Part shown: piece by piece, positions 26,881 to 35,866 of the stretch
How positions within the stretch are numbered: the first letter of the stretch is position 1
Layout of the letters: every line of letters starts with the position of its first letter
DNA from: Candidatus Rifleibacterium amylolyticum
GTDB lineage: Bacteria; Muiribacteriota; Ozemobacteria; Ozemobacterales; Ozemobacteraceae
DNA length: 64,000 bases
Reading direction: 5' to 3'
Assembly (NCBI GenBank): GCA_009917695.1
Contig: JAACJG010000007.1
Span: 1 to 64,000, forward strand
Notes under the pieces: model-generated
Told to the model about the DNA's origin: nothing
Seen by the model: only the letters and a program-made list of their open reading frames with translations
Databases searched by the model: none
Program-made: the position numbers and the translations under genes

Positions 26881-28056
26881 ATGCGTAGGCGCATCGCCTG
26901 TATAGATCTCGATGCTTTTTTCGTCGAAGCCGCTCTCAAGGTACACCCCGAGTTTCGCGGCAAACCGGTTGCGGTTGGCAGCACCGGCAGTTTTGCCATA
27001 GTCTGCTCGGCTTCATACGAAGCCCGCAAGTTCGGCATTAAAGCGGGCACTCCTCTCTGGATAGCCCGCCAGAAATGCCCCGACCTCGTCTGGCTGCCGA
27101 CCCCCGGCAACATCATTGAACTTTCGAACGCCGTGCACGAGCGTCTGCGCGAATTCTGCCCGCTGGTCGAACCTGCTTCGATCGATGAATTCTATCTTGA
27201 TTTCACCGGTTGCGACCGCATTTATCCAACCAATCTGGCGATTGCCGAGCGTATCGTCAAAGAAATCGCCCGCGACCCCGGCCTGCCAACCACCATTGGT
27301 TTCGGCACCAACAAACTCATGAGCAAAATCGCTTCGAGCCTGGGCAAACCCACCGGGATTCTCGAAATACTGCCAGGCGAAGAAAAGGCATTCGTATCGC
27401 ATCTGCCGCTCGACGAAATTCCCGGTATCGGCAAACGCACCGTACCGGTGCTCAATTCAATGGGTGTCTACGAAGTTACCGATATTCTTCGCATTCCGCT
27501 GACCGCATGGCAGGCGGCCATGGGCAAAGTTGGCGAATATATCTTCAACTGCGCTCAAGGCTTAGGCGAAACCTGCGTGATTTCTGCTGAAAACAAGCCT
27601 GTCCGCAAAAGCATATCACACAGTGTCACTCTGCCGGAAAATACCGGTTCGCGCTCTTTGCTGCTGAACTACCTGTCGCACCTGGTCGAAAAGACCGTGT
27701 ATCGTTTGCGCAGCGAGCAGTTAACCTGCGGTTGTGTCAGTGTCAGACTGCGCTTTGCCAATTTTTCCAGCGATGGGCATTCGGTCAAAATCAACCGCAC
27801 CAATGATGACCGCGATATTTTTCAGGCGGCAGTCGCTCTTTTTAACCGCACCATCAAACCAGGTATCAAGGTCAGACTCGTCGGCGTGCATCTCAGCTCA
27901 CTGCAACCAGGCGCTTTTACGCCCGATCTTTTTGACTCGCTGCTGCCGGAATACCGACGCGGACTCAACGATGTTCTCCAGATCATCCGGGCAAAATACG
28001 GCTTCAGCTCGATTTTGCGCTCACGCTCGGCACTAAGGATAAGCAGATATGACTGA
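26881..28056 (+). CDS. dinB: DNA polymerase IV (Y-family translesion polymerase)
   Basis: The 391-residue protein contains the Y-family palm motifs IDLDAFF (D9, D11) and SIDEFYLD (D102, E103), the YEAR motif of the fingers, and a helix-hairpin-helix stretch (LPLDEIPGIGKRT). The little-finger domain follows. It extends primers across damaged bases at the cost of accuracy. The ATG at 26881 follows TGAGGT and lies 10 bases after the lexA stop, so both genes should be induced together; an earlier in-frame start would overlap lexA and add a foreign tail. Confidence 0.95.
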   Translation: MRRRIACIDLDAFFVEAALKVHPEFRGKPVAVGSTGSFAIVCSASYEARKFGIKAGTPLWIARQKCPDLVWLPTPGNIIELSNAVHERLREFCPLVEPASIDEFYLDFTGCDRIYPTNLAIAERIVKEIARDPGLPTTIGFGTNKLMSKIASSLGKPTGILEILPGEEKAFVSHLPLDEIPGIGKRTVPVLNSMGVYEVTDILRIPLTAWQAAMGKVGEYIFNCAQGLGETCVISAENKPVRKSISHSVTLPENTGSRSLLLNYLSHLVEKTVYRLRSEQLTCGCVSVRLRFANFSSDGHSVKINRTNDDRDIFQAAVALFNRTIKPGIKVRLVGVHLSSLQPGAFTPDLFDSLLPEYRRGLNDVLQIIRAKYGFSSILRSRSALRISRYD

Positions 28057-28312
28057 AAAGCAACTCACCTTAACCGGTCTTATCGCCGAAACCGCCAGCC
28101 TCAATTACCAACTGTTGCAGCTGCAGATCGACCAGCTCGAAAACGAGCTGATAGTCTGCATCGACCCGCTCAAAGCCATGCTCGAAACCGCAGAAAACCG
28201 TGCCGGATCGACACAGTTGAACCTGCATTCGATTAAACACAAGCTGACACGCCTGCAGCTTCTCAGATTTGAACTGAACCAGGCCAATCAGCTCTGTCAA
28301 ATTGCCGCCTGA
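28049..28312 (+). CDS. Small coiled-coil protein, third gene of the lexA-dinB operon
   Basis: An 87-residue protein with no domain I recognise. It is Leu- and Gln-rich (LNYQLLQLQIDQLENELIV) with heptad-like spacing, ending in a second helix (HKLTRLQLLRFELNQANQL). A two-helix coiled coil is likely. Its ATG overlaps the dinB stop by 8 bases, so it should be co-expressed in the SOS response. It could be a polymerase accessory factor or a regulator; this is inferred only from position. Confidence 0.65.
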   Translation: MTEKQLTLTGLIAETASLNYQLLQLQIDQLENELIVCIDPLKAMLETAENRAGSTQLNLHSIKHKLTRLQLLRFELNQANQLCQIAA

Positions 28313-28329
28313 ATAAATTCAATCAGTAC

Positions 28330-28359
28330 TTGCTGTTTATGCGGTAATGCAATTATCAT
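28330..28359 (+). promoter_or_regulatory. Possible promoter of pair 4
   Basis: TTGCTG (28330-28335), an 18-base spacer containing GCGGTAATG, and TATCAT (28354-28359) precede A4. Transcription would begin near 28366, after the in-frame GTG at 28364, which supports use of the TTG at 28391 as the start. Confidence 0.4.
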
Positions 28360-28390
28360 ATCTGTGAGGCCGGGTCTCCCGGGAGGGCTC

Positions 28391-31306
28391 TTGCGCACAC
28401 AGAAAAACAGCCGCATCGGCATGTTTCTGCAATACACCGGGCTGGTGTTTTGCTTTTTTGTCTTCCCCTTTTTTGTATTCAATGCCAGTCTCGGCAGTCT
28501 GCTCGCACTAAGACTCGAAAATCACCGGCATGAGGTCTTTCAGCAACTGTCTGACCGTCTGAAACTGCTGATGCCTTACAAAGACGAACGGCTATATTAC
28601 CACCTGATGCTGCAAAGGCTGTTCGATATTGCCAGGCAGCAGCCAGATCCGGTCACTTACCTGGAAAAAGCCATAGCCCGGCTCAAACAGAGACATCCAC
28701 AGCGTTTTGAATTCATCGTCTGGAACAACGCCGGAAAAGTTGTCGAAAAACTTACCGACGAAAAACGCTTTCGTTTTGTTATCAACAGGCTTTACCACGT
28801 CCTCAGAGAAGTCACCGCTCACATCGCTTCTGGCGACTCGGAAGAAATCAAAAAGCTCGCCGTCATAAAAGACAACATCAATCTGATAAAACACTTCCTC
28901 GGGCGAATATTTATCCCCGAAACTCTTTCACAACCGTACCTCGCCGACGACCAGTCTTCGCTGATCCTTTCTGACTACGGAAAATCACGTCCATACTTCT
29001 GGTATCATACCGATGATAAAATCAGTATGCTATGTTTCATCGCATGGGATGCCATAAATGACAACCGCGGGATAACCAGTCTTGTCAGGGCGGCAAACCA
29101 GAATGACGAAGACATCTGTATCGGATTTGCTTCTTTACACGATCTTGCCAATCCTTATCTGATCAAAAACTTCCATATCACCAACGAAGTGGTTCTGGCT
29201 CTTGCCAAATACGAAAACTCATCAGAACCGACAATCGAAACTGCCAACGCACAAATAGTAGTGCAGATGCTGAACCCGAACACACGCATATTTGCGCTGA
29301 AACTAAAAAATCACGAAATATATTCCCCCGAAACAATTCGCCTCAGAATTACTATCCAGGCGATTGTTTTGTATCTGCTGACCGGCCTGCTGCTTTACTT
29401 CAATTTCAAAGTGCGGCAGGCGTTTTTCTCGATCAGATGGAAGCTTCTGCTGCTTTTTGTATATGCCAACATTGCTCCACTGACCGTTCTTGGCGCCATA
29501 TCCTATGATTATCTGCAAAATCGCAAAGTTGCGCTGCGCAATGAATTTCAGCTCGAATCTGCGCGCCTGCTGCGCGAACTCGACAGCAGATTCGTAGTTC
29601 AAAGAGAAAACTATGCGCGCCAGTTGAATGCAATAATTGCGCGCAGCAATGCCGAATCCGGCAGCAATATGCTCACCCCCAGCCAGATAAAGCAAATCAA
29701 AAGCGCAGTCATCGACTACAAGCCTTCCGAGGCATTTCTGGTAGATCGCAATGGCGTCCTGCACTTTGCCATCAGTACAGATGGCAAAAACGTCAGTCAT
29801 TCGACGTCTTACGTAAAAAGACTGGCAGATGCAATTCTCAAGTTTCATAACAGAATTATCGTCACTGCTGACAAATCTGATGTTCTGACGAAAATCGCCG
29901 ACCCCGAGCACACGGATTTTGTGCGCAACTCTATTCGAGACAGTAACAAGATCTGGCCAATGAGCATAGGCGACAGCACGAAAATCAGCTACTGGAGTAT
30001 TCTTGGCAATCAAAGTGAATACGTCAGCAATTACTTTTTACTCTTATTGTGGGATGAAGAAGAGTTTCAGAAAATCTTCCTCGACCAGTATTTTTGCCGA
30101 TTACCGCGCAGAAATCTTATGGCCGGCGCCTATGCCAGAACTGACGACAGCCGACAGATTTTTCCAGACGCCAGCGAAACCGGCAGTGAACTTGCCAGCT
30201 TTCTTCGCGATGCTGCACATACCAGCGGCAATACCTACAGCAGCCTTCAATTTGCCGGAAAGGCCCATCTGGTAACGGGATGGCGCGGAAAAAACATGAA
30301 TAAAACATGTTTTGCCATCGTCTATCCGACCAGCGAAATCGATGCAGAGATCGCCGAAATTACCGGACACATGCTCGCCGGCGCGACGTTGAGTATAATT
30401 CTGACCATCATCATTGCACTGGCGGTAGCTCGTCAGTTCCTCGAACCAATAAGGTCATTAAGCACCGCAGCAACAGCGATAAGCGTTCATGATTATCGAT
30501 ACCGCATAGAGATTGCCGACAAAGATGAATTCGGCCATCTTGGGCAGGTCATGAACCGCATGATCGAAGGACTTGGCGAACTTGAAATTGCCAAAGTCGT
30601 TCAAGAGAGCCTTTTTCCGGAAAAACAGCCAGCTTTCATGCCTTTTGATATTTTCGGCAGAAGCGTGGCGTCAACAACTCTGGCCGGCGACTATTATGAC
30701 TTTATCGAAATCGACGACAACCGCATAAGTATAATGATTGGCGATGTGGCCGGGCAGGGAATTGCAGCAGCCCTGATCATGGCGATGGCCAAGGCCGGCG
30801 TTAAAATGGCGAGCAACGACGAGATGCTAGACGGCGCAAAATTTGTCGAAGAACTGCATAAAATACTTTACAGCTTTAAAGACGGTCAGCGCAGACGCAT
30901 GATGACATTTCAATATCTGCTGCTCGACAAAACGACTGCCAGTGTTGACATTTACAATGCCGGACATTGTTTCCCACTGCTTATCGACAGTAAAAGCAGC
31001 CAGTTCAGATATCTGGAAACAGCCAGCAAACCACTGGGAGTTGATGAATCACCAGATTACAGCAAACATTCAGTCTCGTTGCAGCCAGGCCAGGCGCTGA
31101 TTTTGTACACTGACGGAATCAGTGAAAGGCAGAATGAAGCTGGCGAAACTTTTGGTCATGATCGACTGGCACAGGCTGCCCTGCAGAACTACCAGAACAA
31201 TTCGGAAAGATATTATCATGCGCTTTATCAGGAATATCTTGACTGGTCCGGCAAAAACGGCGGCGACGACTGCACGATGATTGTAGTCGTTTACCCAGAA
31301 AGTTAG
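28391..31306 (+). CDS. Receptor phosphatase A4
   Basis: Type A member of 971 residues. A TTG start is proposed because GGGAGG lies five bases before it and it gives the family N-terminus; a GTG at 28364 is in frame but lacks such a site. TMs lie near 10-33, 317-335, 345-367 and 661-682. LGRIFIPE and FEFIVWNNAG mark the first sensor region. The catalytic core shows two departures: AGDYYD instead of GGDYYD, and GDVAGQG instead of GDVAGHG. The metal-binding Asp residues, TDG and GDD remain, and NAGHC (H859) is kept. Activity may be altered. It is separated from pair 3 by the lexA operon. Confidence 0.88.
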   Translation: MRTQKNSRIGMFLQYTGLVFCFFVFPFFVFNASLGSLLALRLENHRHEVFQQLSDRLKLLMPYKDERLYYHLMLQRLFDIARQQPDPVTYLEKAIARLKQRHPQRFEFIVWNNAGKVVEKLTDEKRFRFVINRLYHVLREVTAHIASGDSEEIKKLAVIKDNINLIKHFLGRIFIPETLSQPYLADDQSSLILSDYGKSRPYFWYHTDDKISMLCFIAWDAINDNRGITSLVRAANQNDEDICIGFASLHDLANPYLIKNFHITNEVVLALAKYENSSEPTIETANAQIVVQMLNPNTRIFALKLKNHEIYSPETIRLRITIQAIVLYLLTGLLLYFNFKVRQAFFSIRWKLLLLFVYANIAPLTVLGAISYDYLQNRKVALRNEFQLESARLLRELDSRFVVQRENYARQLNAIIARSNAESGSNMLTPSQIKQIKSAVIDYKPSEAFLVDRNGVLHFAISTDGKNVSHSTSYVKRLADAILKFHNRIIVTADKSDVLTKIADPEHTDFVRNSIRDSNKIWPMSIGDSTKISYWSILGNQSEYVSNYFLLLLWDEEEFQKIFLDQYFCRLPRRNLMAGAYARTDDSRQIFPDASETGSELASFLRDAAHTSGNTYSSLQFAGKAHLVTGWRGKNMNKTCFAIVYPTSEIDAEIAEITGHMLAGATLSIILTIIIALAVARQFLEPIRSLSTAATAISVHDYRYRIEIADKDEFGHLGQVMNRMIEGLGELEIAKVVQESLFPEKQPAFMPFDIFGRSVASTTLAGDYYDFIEIDDNRISIMIGDVAGQGIAAALIMAMAKAGVKMASNDEMLDGAKFVEELHKILYSFKDGQRRRMMTFQYLLLDKTTASVDIYNAGHCFPLLIDSKSSQFRYLETASKPLGVDESPDYSKHSVSLQPGQALILYTDGISERQNEAGETFGHDRLAQAALQNYQNNSERYYHALYQEYLDWSGKNGGDDCTMIVVVYPES

Positions 31307-31319
31307 AAGAGAGGCAGCG

Positions 31320-34298
31320 ATGAAGCAACAAAGCAGAATGGGCACCGGCCGAAAATTTCTAGCCTGGCTGCTGATGGCCATCTGTTTCGTCGGAATTCCG
31401 GCGATGCTTATTTTTACCGCTGTTGATCGTTATTGCCAGTTAGTCGAACAGGAACTCATAAACGAGCTCAAAATCAAGCTGCAGCAGGCTCTTAAAGAAA
31501 CCAGCCGCGGCGTCAATATCGGAAGTTACCTTGCAAAAAATCTCGACGAGCAGTTGCGTGACTTTTCGAGCAATCAGGCAACCGACAGCATTGTCATCGA
31601 CTGGCTTAACAGCGAGAAAAAGTATTTTGACAACTGTATTTCATACATGATCTGGGACTCAACCGGCAAAAGCATTGCACACGACATATCGGCCGAGCCG
31701 CAAAGCCCTGACTGGCAGGAAGTCTTTACCGAAATTTCGCAGTCCTGTTATGCTGGCGAAAACAATCTGCGTAATAAGACAAAGAAAATAACAGACCTCG
31801 CTCTGGTTCGCAGAGTTCTCGGCCCACAATATGTCAGAAACATGCTCGGCGACTGCGCAAACCCGAAAAACTATGCCCTCTGCGTCATTGACAGTGCTCT
31901 GCGAAGGCCGCTTATCTGGGCTAATTCTTACGAGAACCGTGTCTATCTGATTTTCTTCGATCCGGCAATACTCAAATCAGACAAGGCAATCAAAAGGCTC
32001 CTTGCAGACTTCTCCAGCAAACGCCCACAGCTGTTCGGACTGTTCAAACCCGACGCCGACGTTACCGGTTTCTGGTCAACACAGCCGGTCGCCAGCCCGG
32101 AAAACCTTCTGACAAAGCTGAAACAGCTTGAACATGGAGCAGACAGCGTGCTCGAATCAGAAAATATGCTGCTGTCATCTGCCTTTCTAAACACGGATTT
32201 ACGTGTCTTTTCCAGCATGGCAAAAAAATACAGCAGGCAGGAGCGAGTTATTTATCCTCTCTCGGCTGCCAGCCTTTTTGCTTTATTCATGCTACCCTTC
32301 CTGATCTATTCCTGGCGCATTACCATAGCCGAAAAACCGGGATCACTTTCGATAAGACCGCGCATAGCCTTCATTTTCTTTTTTGCCTGTGCGATACCCT
32401 TCATGGCACTGTCGATCTTTGCCCGTGAACACTACGCCCAGAAATACAATGCCAGTCTCAAGGAAACCCACCGGCGTGCGCTGGTGCTGCTGCAAAATTA
32501 TGATGAGCGCATACAATCGCTGTGGAGCAAACTGGAGTATGGCACCAAAAAGTATCTTGATGAATGGATAAAAGCCATGCATGGCCGTGAGCTCGATGCA
32601 GAAAGCAATCATAAGGTAGCCATGGTTTGTCGCGAACTGCTTGCCGAAAACTTCTACATAATTGCCAGCGCCTCGACAAAGGCAGGCTCCTATAATGGCA
32701 TCGAACATCTCAGCGAAACCCTTGAACAGCAGGAACACAGCAGCAAAGAAACAGTATCACACAAAGAAAAAAAGAGGCGCAGTGAAACACAAAACGCCCA
32801 GATCGCCAACATTATTGGCAAACGAATAATGGGCGAACTCAATGGCACGCCACGCAGCACTAAGGAATCTGAACGCCTCGAACTGCTTTTTGAGTCGGTA
32901 ATGCAAAAATCATTTGACGAACTTACTCATTCATTCATCAAGGCAATGGGAGGCTTGAGTCCATGGGGATTCGGTGCAACCCTTAACCTGTCGCTGTTAA
33001 ATTTTCTATCGGCGAGTGTCGACGAAAAGATAGATTTCATGGCTCTGATGATCTGGAGCGGTCCAAACATTCAACGTGAGTATTTACGAAAAACCATCAA
33101 TGAAGTCAACCGTAACCCTCTTGGTCTCAAGATCATAGTAAGTTATCAGCTCGGTAACCAATTTTATCCAGAAAAGTCTCAGGTTCCAATTGAACTCCAG
33201 AACTATTTCAAGCGGCTGAGTGACCAGCCAAACGAAGAAATCGAGACCCTTGAGCTCGATGGCCAGGAATACATGGTTCTCGGCTTCAACGGCAAACATC
33301 TGTCGCGTTACAAAATTCTCGGACTCTACCCGCTCGATCGACTCGACCGCATGATCGCCGGACAAAGAACCGATCTGGTTCTGTTATCTGTGTTCTGCAT
33401 CATTCTGGCCGCCTGGCTCGTTCAGATTCTTTCGCGCAGTTTCCTGAATCCGCTCAACAGCTTGCAGGAAGCGGCTCTGGCCATAGAAAAACGTGAATTC
33501 AGCCATCGAGTAGGCGATCTGGGCAAAGATGAATTCGGCGAAACTGCGGTGATTTTTGACAACGTCATGGCAGGACTCGAAGAGCTCGCTGTTGCCAGAA
33601 TCGTTCAGGAAAGCCTGTTTCCGGCTGGCGCTCTGCGGCACGGCTGCTTTCATATTTACGGCAAAAGCCTTGCCATGGCTGAACTTGGCGGTGATTACTT
33701 CGACTATTTCGTTGTCGATGAAAATCATGCGGCGGCGCTTCTTGGCGATGTCGCCGGCCACGGAGTTGGCGCCGCCCTGATCATGGCCATGGCAAAAGCC
33801 GGCATAGTTAAATGTCGAGATCAGCTTAAATCGCCAGTAAAGCTGCTTGAACGCCTGCACGACCTCATTTACAGTTCTAAAACCCGCAAGCAGAAAAAAA
33901 TCATGACTTTTCAATACCTGACGGCTGACTGTACAACCGGCAAGGTTACTTATTCGAATGCCGGGGGCTGTTCACCGATATTCTGCCAGCAGGGAAAAGC
34001 CAGAGAGATTACACTTGCAGGCGCCGCCCTCGGTTCTTTCAAAAAGTCAAAACTGCAACAACTCGAGATTGAATTCAATTCTGGCGACATGATGGTGTTT
34101 TACACCGACGGCATCATCGAGGCCAGAAACCGCGAGGGCGTAGAATTCGGCTATCAGAACTTCGCCAGTCTGGTCGAAAAGAGTGCAGACCACGACCCGG
34201 AAACGGTTTACAATAAAATCTGCGAGGGCTACCAGCAACACATAGCCGGTATGGAAGCGCAGGACGACCTGACTCTGGTCGTTATCTGCTATAACTGA
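31320..34298 (+). CDS. Receptor phosphatase B4, partner of A4
   Basis: Type B member of 992 residues, 13 bases after A4, with an AGAGAGG ribosome binding site. TMs lie near 11-32, 310-330, 345-365 and 685-705. LGPQYVRNML and WGFGAT are the B signatures. The second sensor region contains a Lys/Glu-rich insert near residues 465-500 that the other B members lack or have shorter. The PP2C core is complete (GGDYFDYF, GDVAGHGVGAAL, TDGIIEARN, AQDDLT), with Gly at the NAGH position (G883). It is very similar to B3 in TM4 and HAMP, which suggests recent duplication. Confidence 0.9.
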   Translation: MKQQSRMGTGRKFLAWLLMAICFVGIPAMLIFTAVDRYCQLVEQELINELKIKLQQALKETSRGVNIGSYLAKNLDEQLRDFSSNQATDSIVIDWLNSEKKYFDNCISYMIWDSTGKSIAHDISAEPQSPDWQEVFTEISQSCYAGENNLRNKTKKITDLALVRRVLGPQYVRNMLGDCANPKNYALCVIDSALRRPLIWANSYENRVYLIFFDPAILKSDKAIKRLLADFSSKRPQLFGLFKPDADVTGFWSTQPVASPENLLTKLKQLEHGADSVLESENMLLSSAFLNTDLRVFSSMAKKYSRQERVIYPLSAASLFALFMLPFLIYSWRITIAEKPGSLSIRPRIAFIFFFACAIPFMALSIFAREHYAQKYNASLKETHRRALVLLQNYDERIQSLWSKLEYGTKKYLDEWIKAMHGRELDAESNHKVAMVCRELLAENFYIIASASTKAGSYNGIEHLSETLEQQEHSSKETVSHKEKKRRSETQNAQIANIIGKRIMGELNGTPRSTKESERLELLFESVMQKSFDELTHSFIKAMGGLSPWGFGATLNLSLLNFLSASVDEKIDFMALMIWSGPNIQREYLRKTINEVNRNPLGLKIIVSYQLGNQFYPEKSQVPIELQNYFKRLSDQPNEEIETLELDGQEYMVLGFNGKHLSRYKILGLYPLDRLDRMIAGQRTDLVLLSVFCIILAAWLVQILSRSFLNPLNSLQEAALAIEKREFSHRVGDLGKDEFGETAVIFDNVMAGLEELAVARIVQESLFPAGALRHGCFHIYGKSLAMAELGGDYFDYFVVDENHAAALLGDVAGHGVGAALIMAMAKAGIVKCRDQLKSPVKLLERLHDLIYSSKTRKQKKIMTFQYLTADCTTGKVTYSNAGGCSPIFCQQGKAREITLAGAALGSFKKSKLQQLEIEFNSGDMMVFYTDGIIEARNREGVEFGYQNFASLVEKSADHDPETVYNKICEGYQQHIAGMEAQDDLTLVVICYN

Positions 34299-34321
34299 CT
34301 CATCAATTTTACAGCAGCGGG

Positions 34322-34350
34322 CTGCAAAATCTTGTGATTTAAAGTATACT
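34322..34350 (+). promoter_or_regulatory. Possible promoter of the FHA-GAF-GGDEF gene
   Basis: TATACT (34345-34350) is a good -10 match. The -35 candidate 17 bases upstream (CTGCAA, 34322-34327) is poor. The gap between B4 and the next gene is 90 bases. Confidence 0.3.
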
Positions 34351-34388
34351 GATGCCCTGGAACCGAATCACCATATCAGGACCCGGAA

Positions 34389-35831
34389 ATGAAAATCGTA
34401 ATAACCGACAAGAGCGGCAAGATACTCTATGAAGGCAGCCCGAGCCTGCATGGCAATGGCATCAAAATCGGCACCGGCAACGACTGCGATATTCAGCTCA
34501 ACAAGATGGGAATCGCACGTAATCACCTTCAGCTGCGCTATAACAGTGACGGTCATCTGACCCTGCAGGATCTACAGAGCCCATTTGGCATTCTGGTCAA
34601 TCAGACCCGGCTGCAGCCTGGTTTTATAACCACAATCAAACCAGGTGCTTTTCTCGAACTGACCGACGACGTTTTCATTCATCTGCAGATAGAGGCCGGT
34701 GAAGCAATTCAGCCGGTGAGTGGCGAAAGAATTTTCCCGTTTTTCCTCAACAGCAACGAAAACTTCGTCAGACAATGTTTCAACCAGATGCGCAGCAAGA
34801 TTCCGCGCCAGCATTATGCGGCATTGAGCTCTGCCGAAGGCGAACTTGTCAGTCGCATAAAAGAGCTTTCAGCCGTGCTCGAAGTAACTTATGCGCTCAA
34901 TTCGATCAGCAGTTTTCCGCGTCTGCTCGATTTTACCCTCGAAATGGCACTGGCGGTAACCGGTGGTGAACGCGCGATGATCATGCTGTTCAACGAAGAG
35001 CTGAGTCGCCTCGAAACCGTAGCCATGCATAACTTTTCTCAGGCAGAAATAACCAGTGACATGCAGGCCACCGCCGGTCTGGTCAGCCGTTGTTTCGAGA
35101 ACGGCGAATCATTGATCGGCCCTTCAGTAAAATTCAAGCAGCCTGGAAGACGCGGCAAAAGCCCTGAAGATGCCGGCATTGTCTCGGTTGCCGTAGTTCC
35201 ACTCAAAGAGGGAGCGACCAATACCGGCGTGCTTTATATCGATACCAAGCACACCGGCAACATATTGACCGCGCGCACCGACCAGCTGCTCAAGGTTTTT
35301 GCCGCCCAGGCCGGCGTAGCAATCAGCCGCACCCGCATGTTCCATCATGCCACCAGCGACCCGATCACCGGCATCGCCAATCAAAATCTCTTTTTGAAAC
35401 GGCTGGCCGAAGAATTCTGTCGGGCTCAACGACATCAGAAAGATATTTCGCTGATACTGATGGATATCGACCATTTTTCAGCTCTGAACGAAACGCATGG
35501 CGCCAACAATGGCGACCGCATACTCAAGGAAGTCGGCCGCATTTTTAAAAATGCCATGCGTATAAACGATCTGGTTGCGCGCACTGGCCCGGATTCTTTT
35601 GCCATGCTGCTGCCAGAGACTCCCTTTGCCGGCGCCCAGATAGTAGCCAACAAATTGCGCAGCACTTTGAGTTCGACCAGAATCAGAGCAGGCAGTCGCA
35701 GTATACAGGTCAGTGGCAGCTTTGGCATCGCCAGCAGTTCTAAGAACACCGGCAAGCCAGGCGATCTGCTGAAAGTGGCAGAGAAAGCGCTTAAACAGGC
35801 ACAGAAACGTGGCGGCAACCAGGTCGCCTGA
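34389..35831 (+). CDS. FHA-GAF protein with degenerate GGDEF domain
   Basis: The protein has 480 residues. An N-terminal FHA domain (about 20-85, GNDCDIQLNKMGIARNHLQL) would bind phosphothreonine peptides. A GAF domain (about 155-315) would sense a small ligand. A GGDEF-type domain (about 320-475) starts with DPITGIANQ and contains MDIDHFSALN. The signature GGDEF motif reads GPDSF, so the second Gly and the Glu are missing and diguanylate cyclase activity is unlikely; a scaffold or receptor role is more likely. No TM segment is seen, so it acts in the cytoplasm. The next gene follows after 35 bases and they may form an operon. Confidence 0.88.
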   Translation: MKIVITDKSGKILYEGSPSLHGNGIKIGTGNDCDIQLNKMGIARNHLQLRYNSDGHLTLQDLQSPFGILVNQTRLQPGFITTIKPGAFLELTDDVFIHLQIEAGEAIQPVSGERIFPFFLNSNENFVRQCFNQMRSKIPRQHYAALSSAEGELVSRIKELSAVLEVTYALNSISSFPRLLDFTLEMALAVTGGERAMIMLFNEELSRLETVAMHNFSQAEITSDMQATAGLVSRCFENGESLIGPSVKFKQPGRRGKSPEDAGIVSVAVVPLKEGATNTGVLYIDTKHTGNILTARTDQLLKVFAAQAGVAISRTRMFHHATSDPITGIANQNLFLKRLAEEFCRAQRHQKDISLILMDIDHFSALNETHGANNGDRILKEVGRIFKNAMRINDLVARTGPDSFAMLLPETPFAGAQIVANKLRSTLSSTRIRAGSRSIQVSGSFGIASSSKNTGKPGDLLKVAEKALKQAQKRGGNQVA

Positions 35832-35866
35832 TGTTATTTTCAGAATAAAAACGCAGGAAAGAACTT

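Noticed and set aside
28364-28390. GTG start for A4
   Set aside because: It lacks a ribosome binding site and falls at the expected transcription start; the TTG at 28391 has GGGAGG and fits the family.
34389-35831. Active diguanylate cyclase
   Set aside because: The GGDEF motif is replaced by GPDSF, so synthesis of cyclic di-GMP is not supported.
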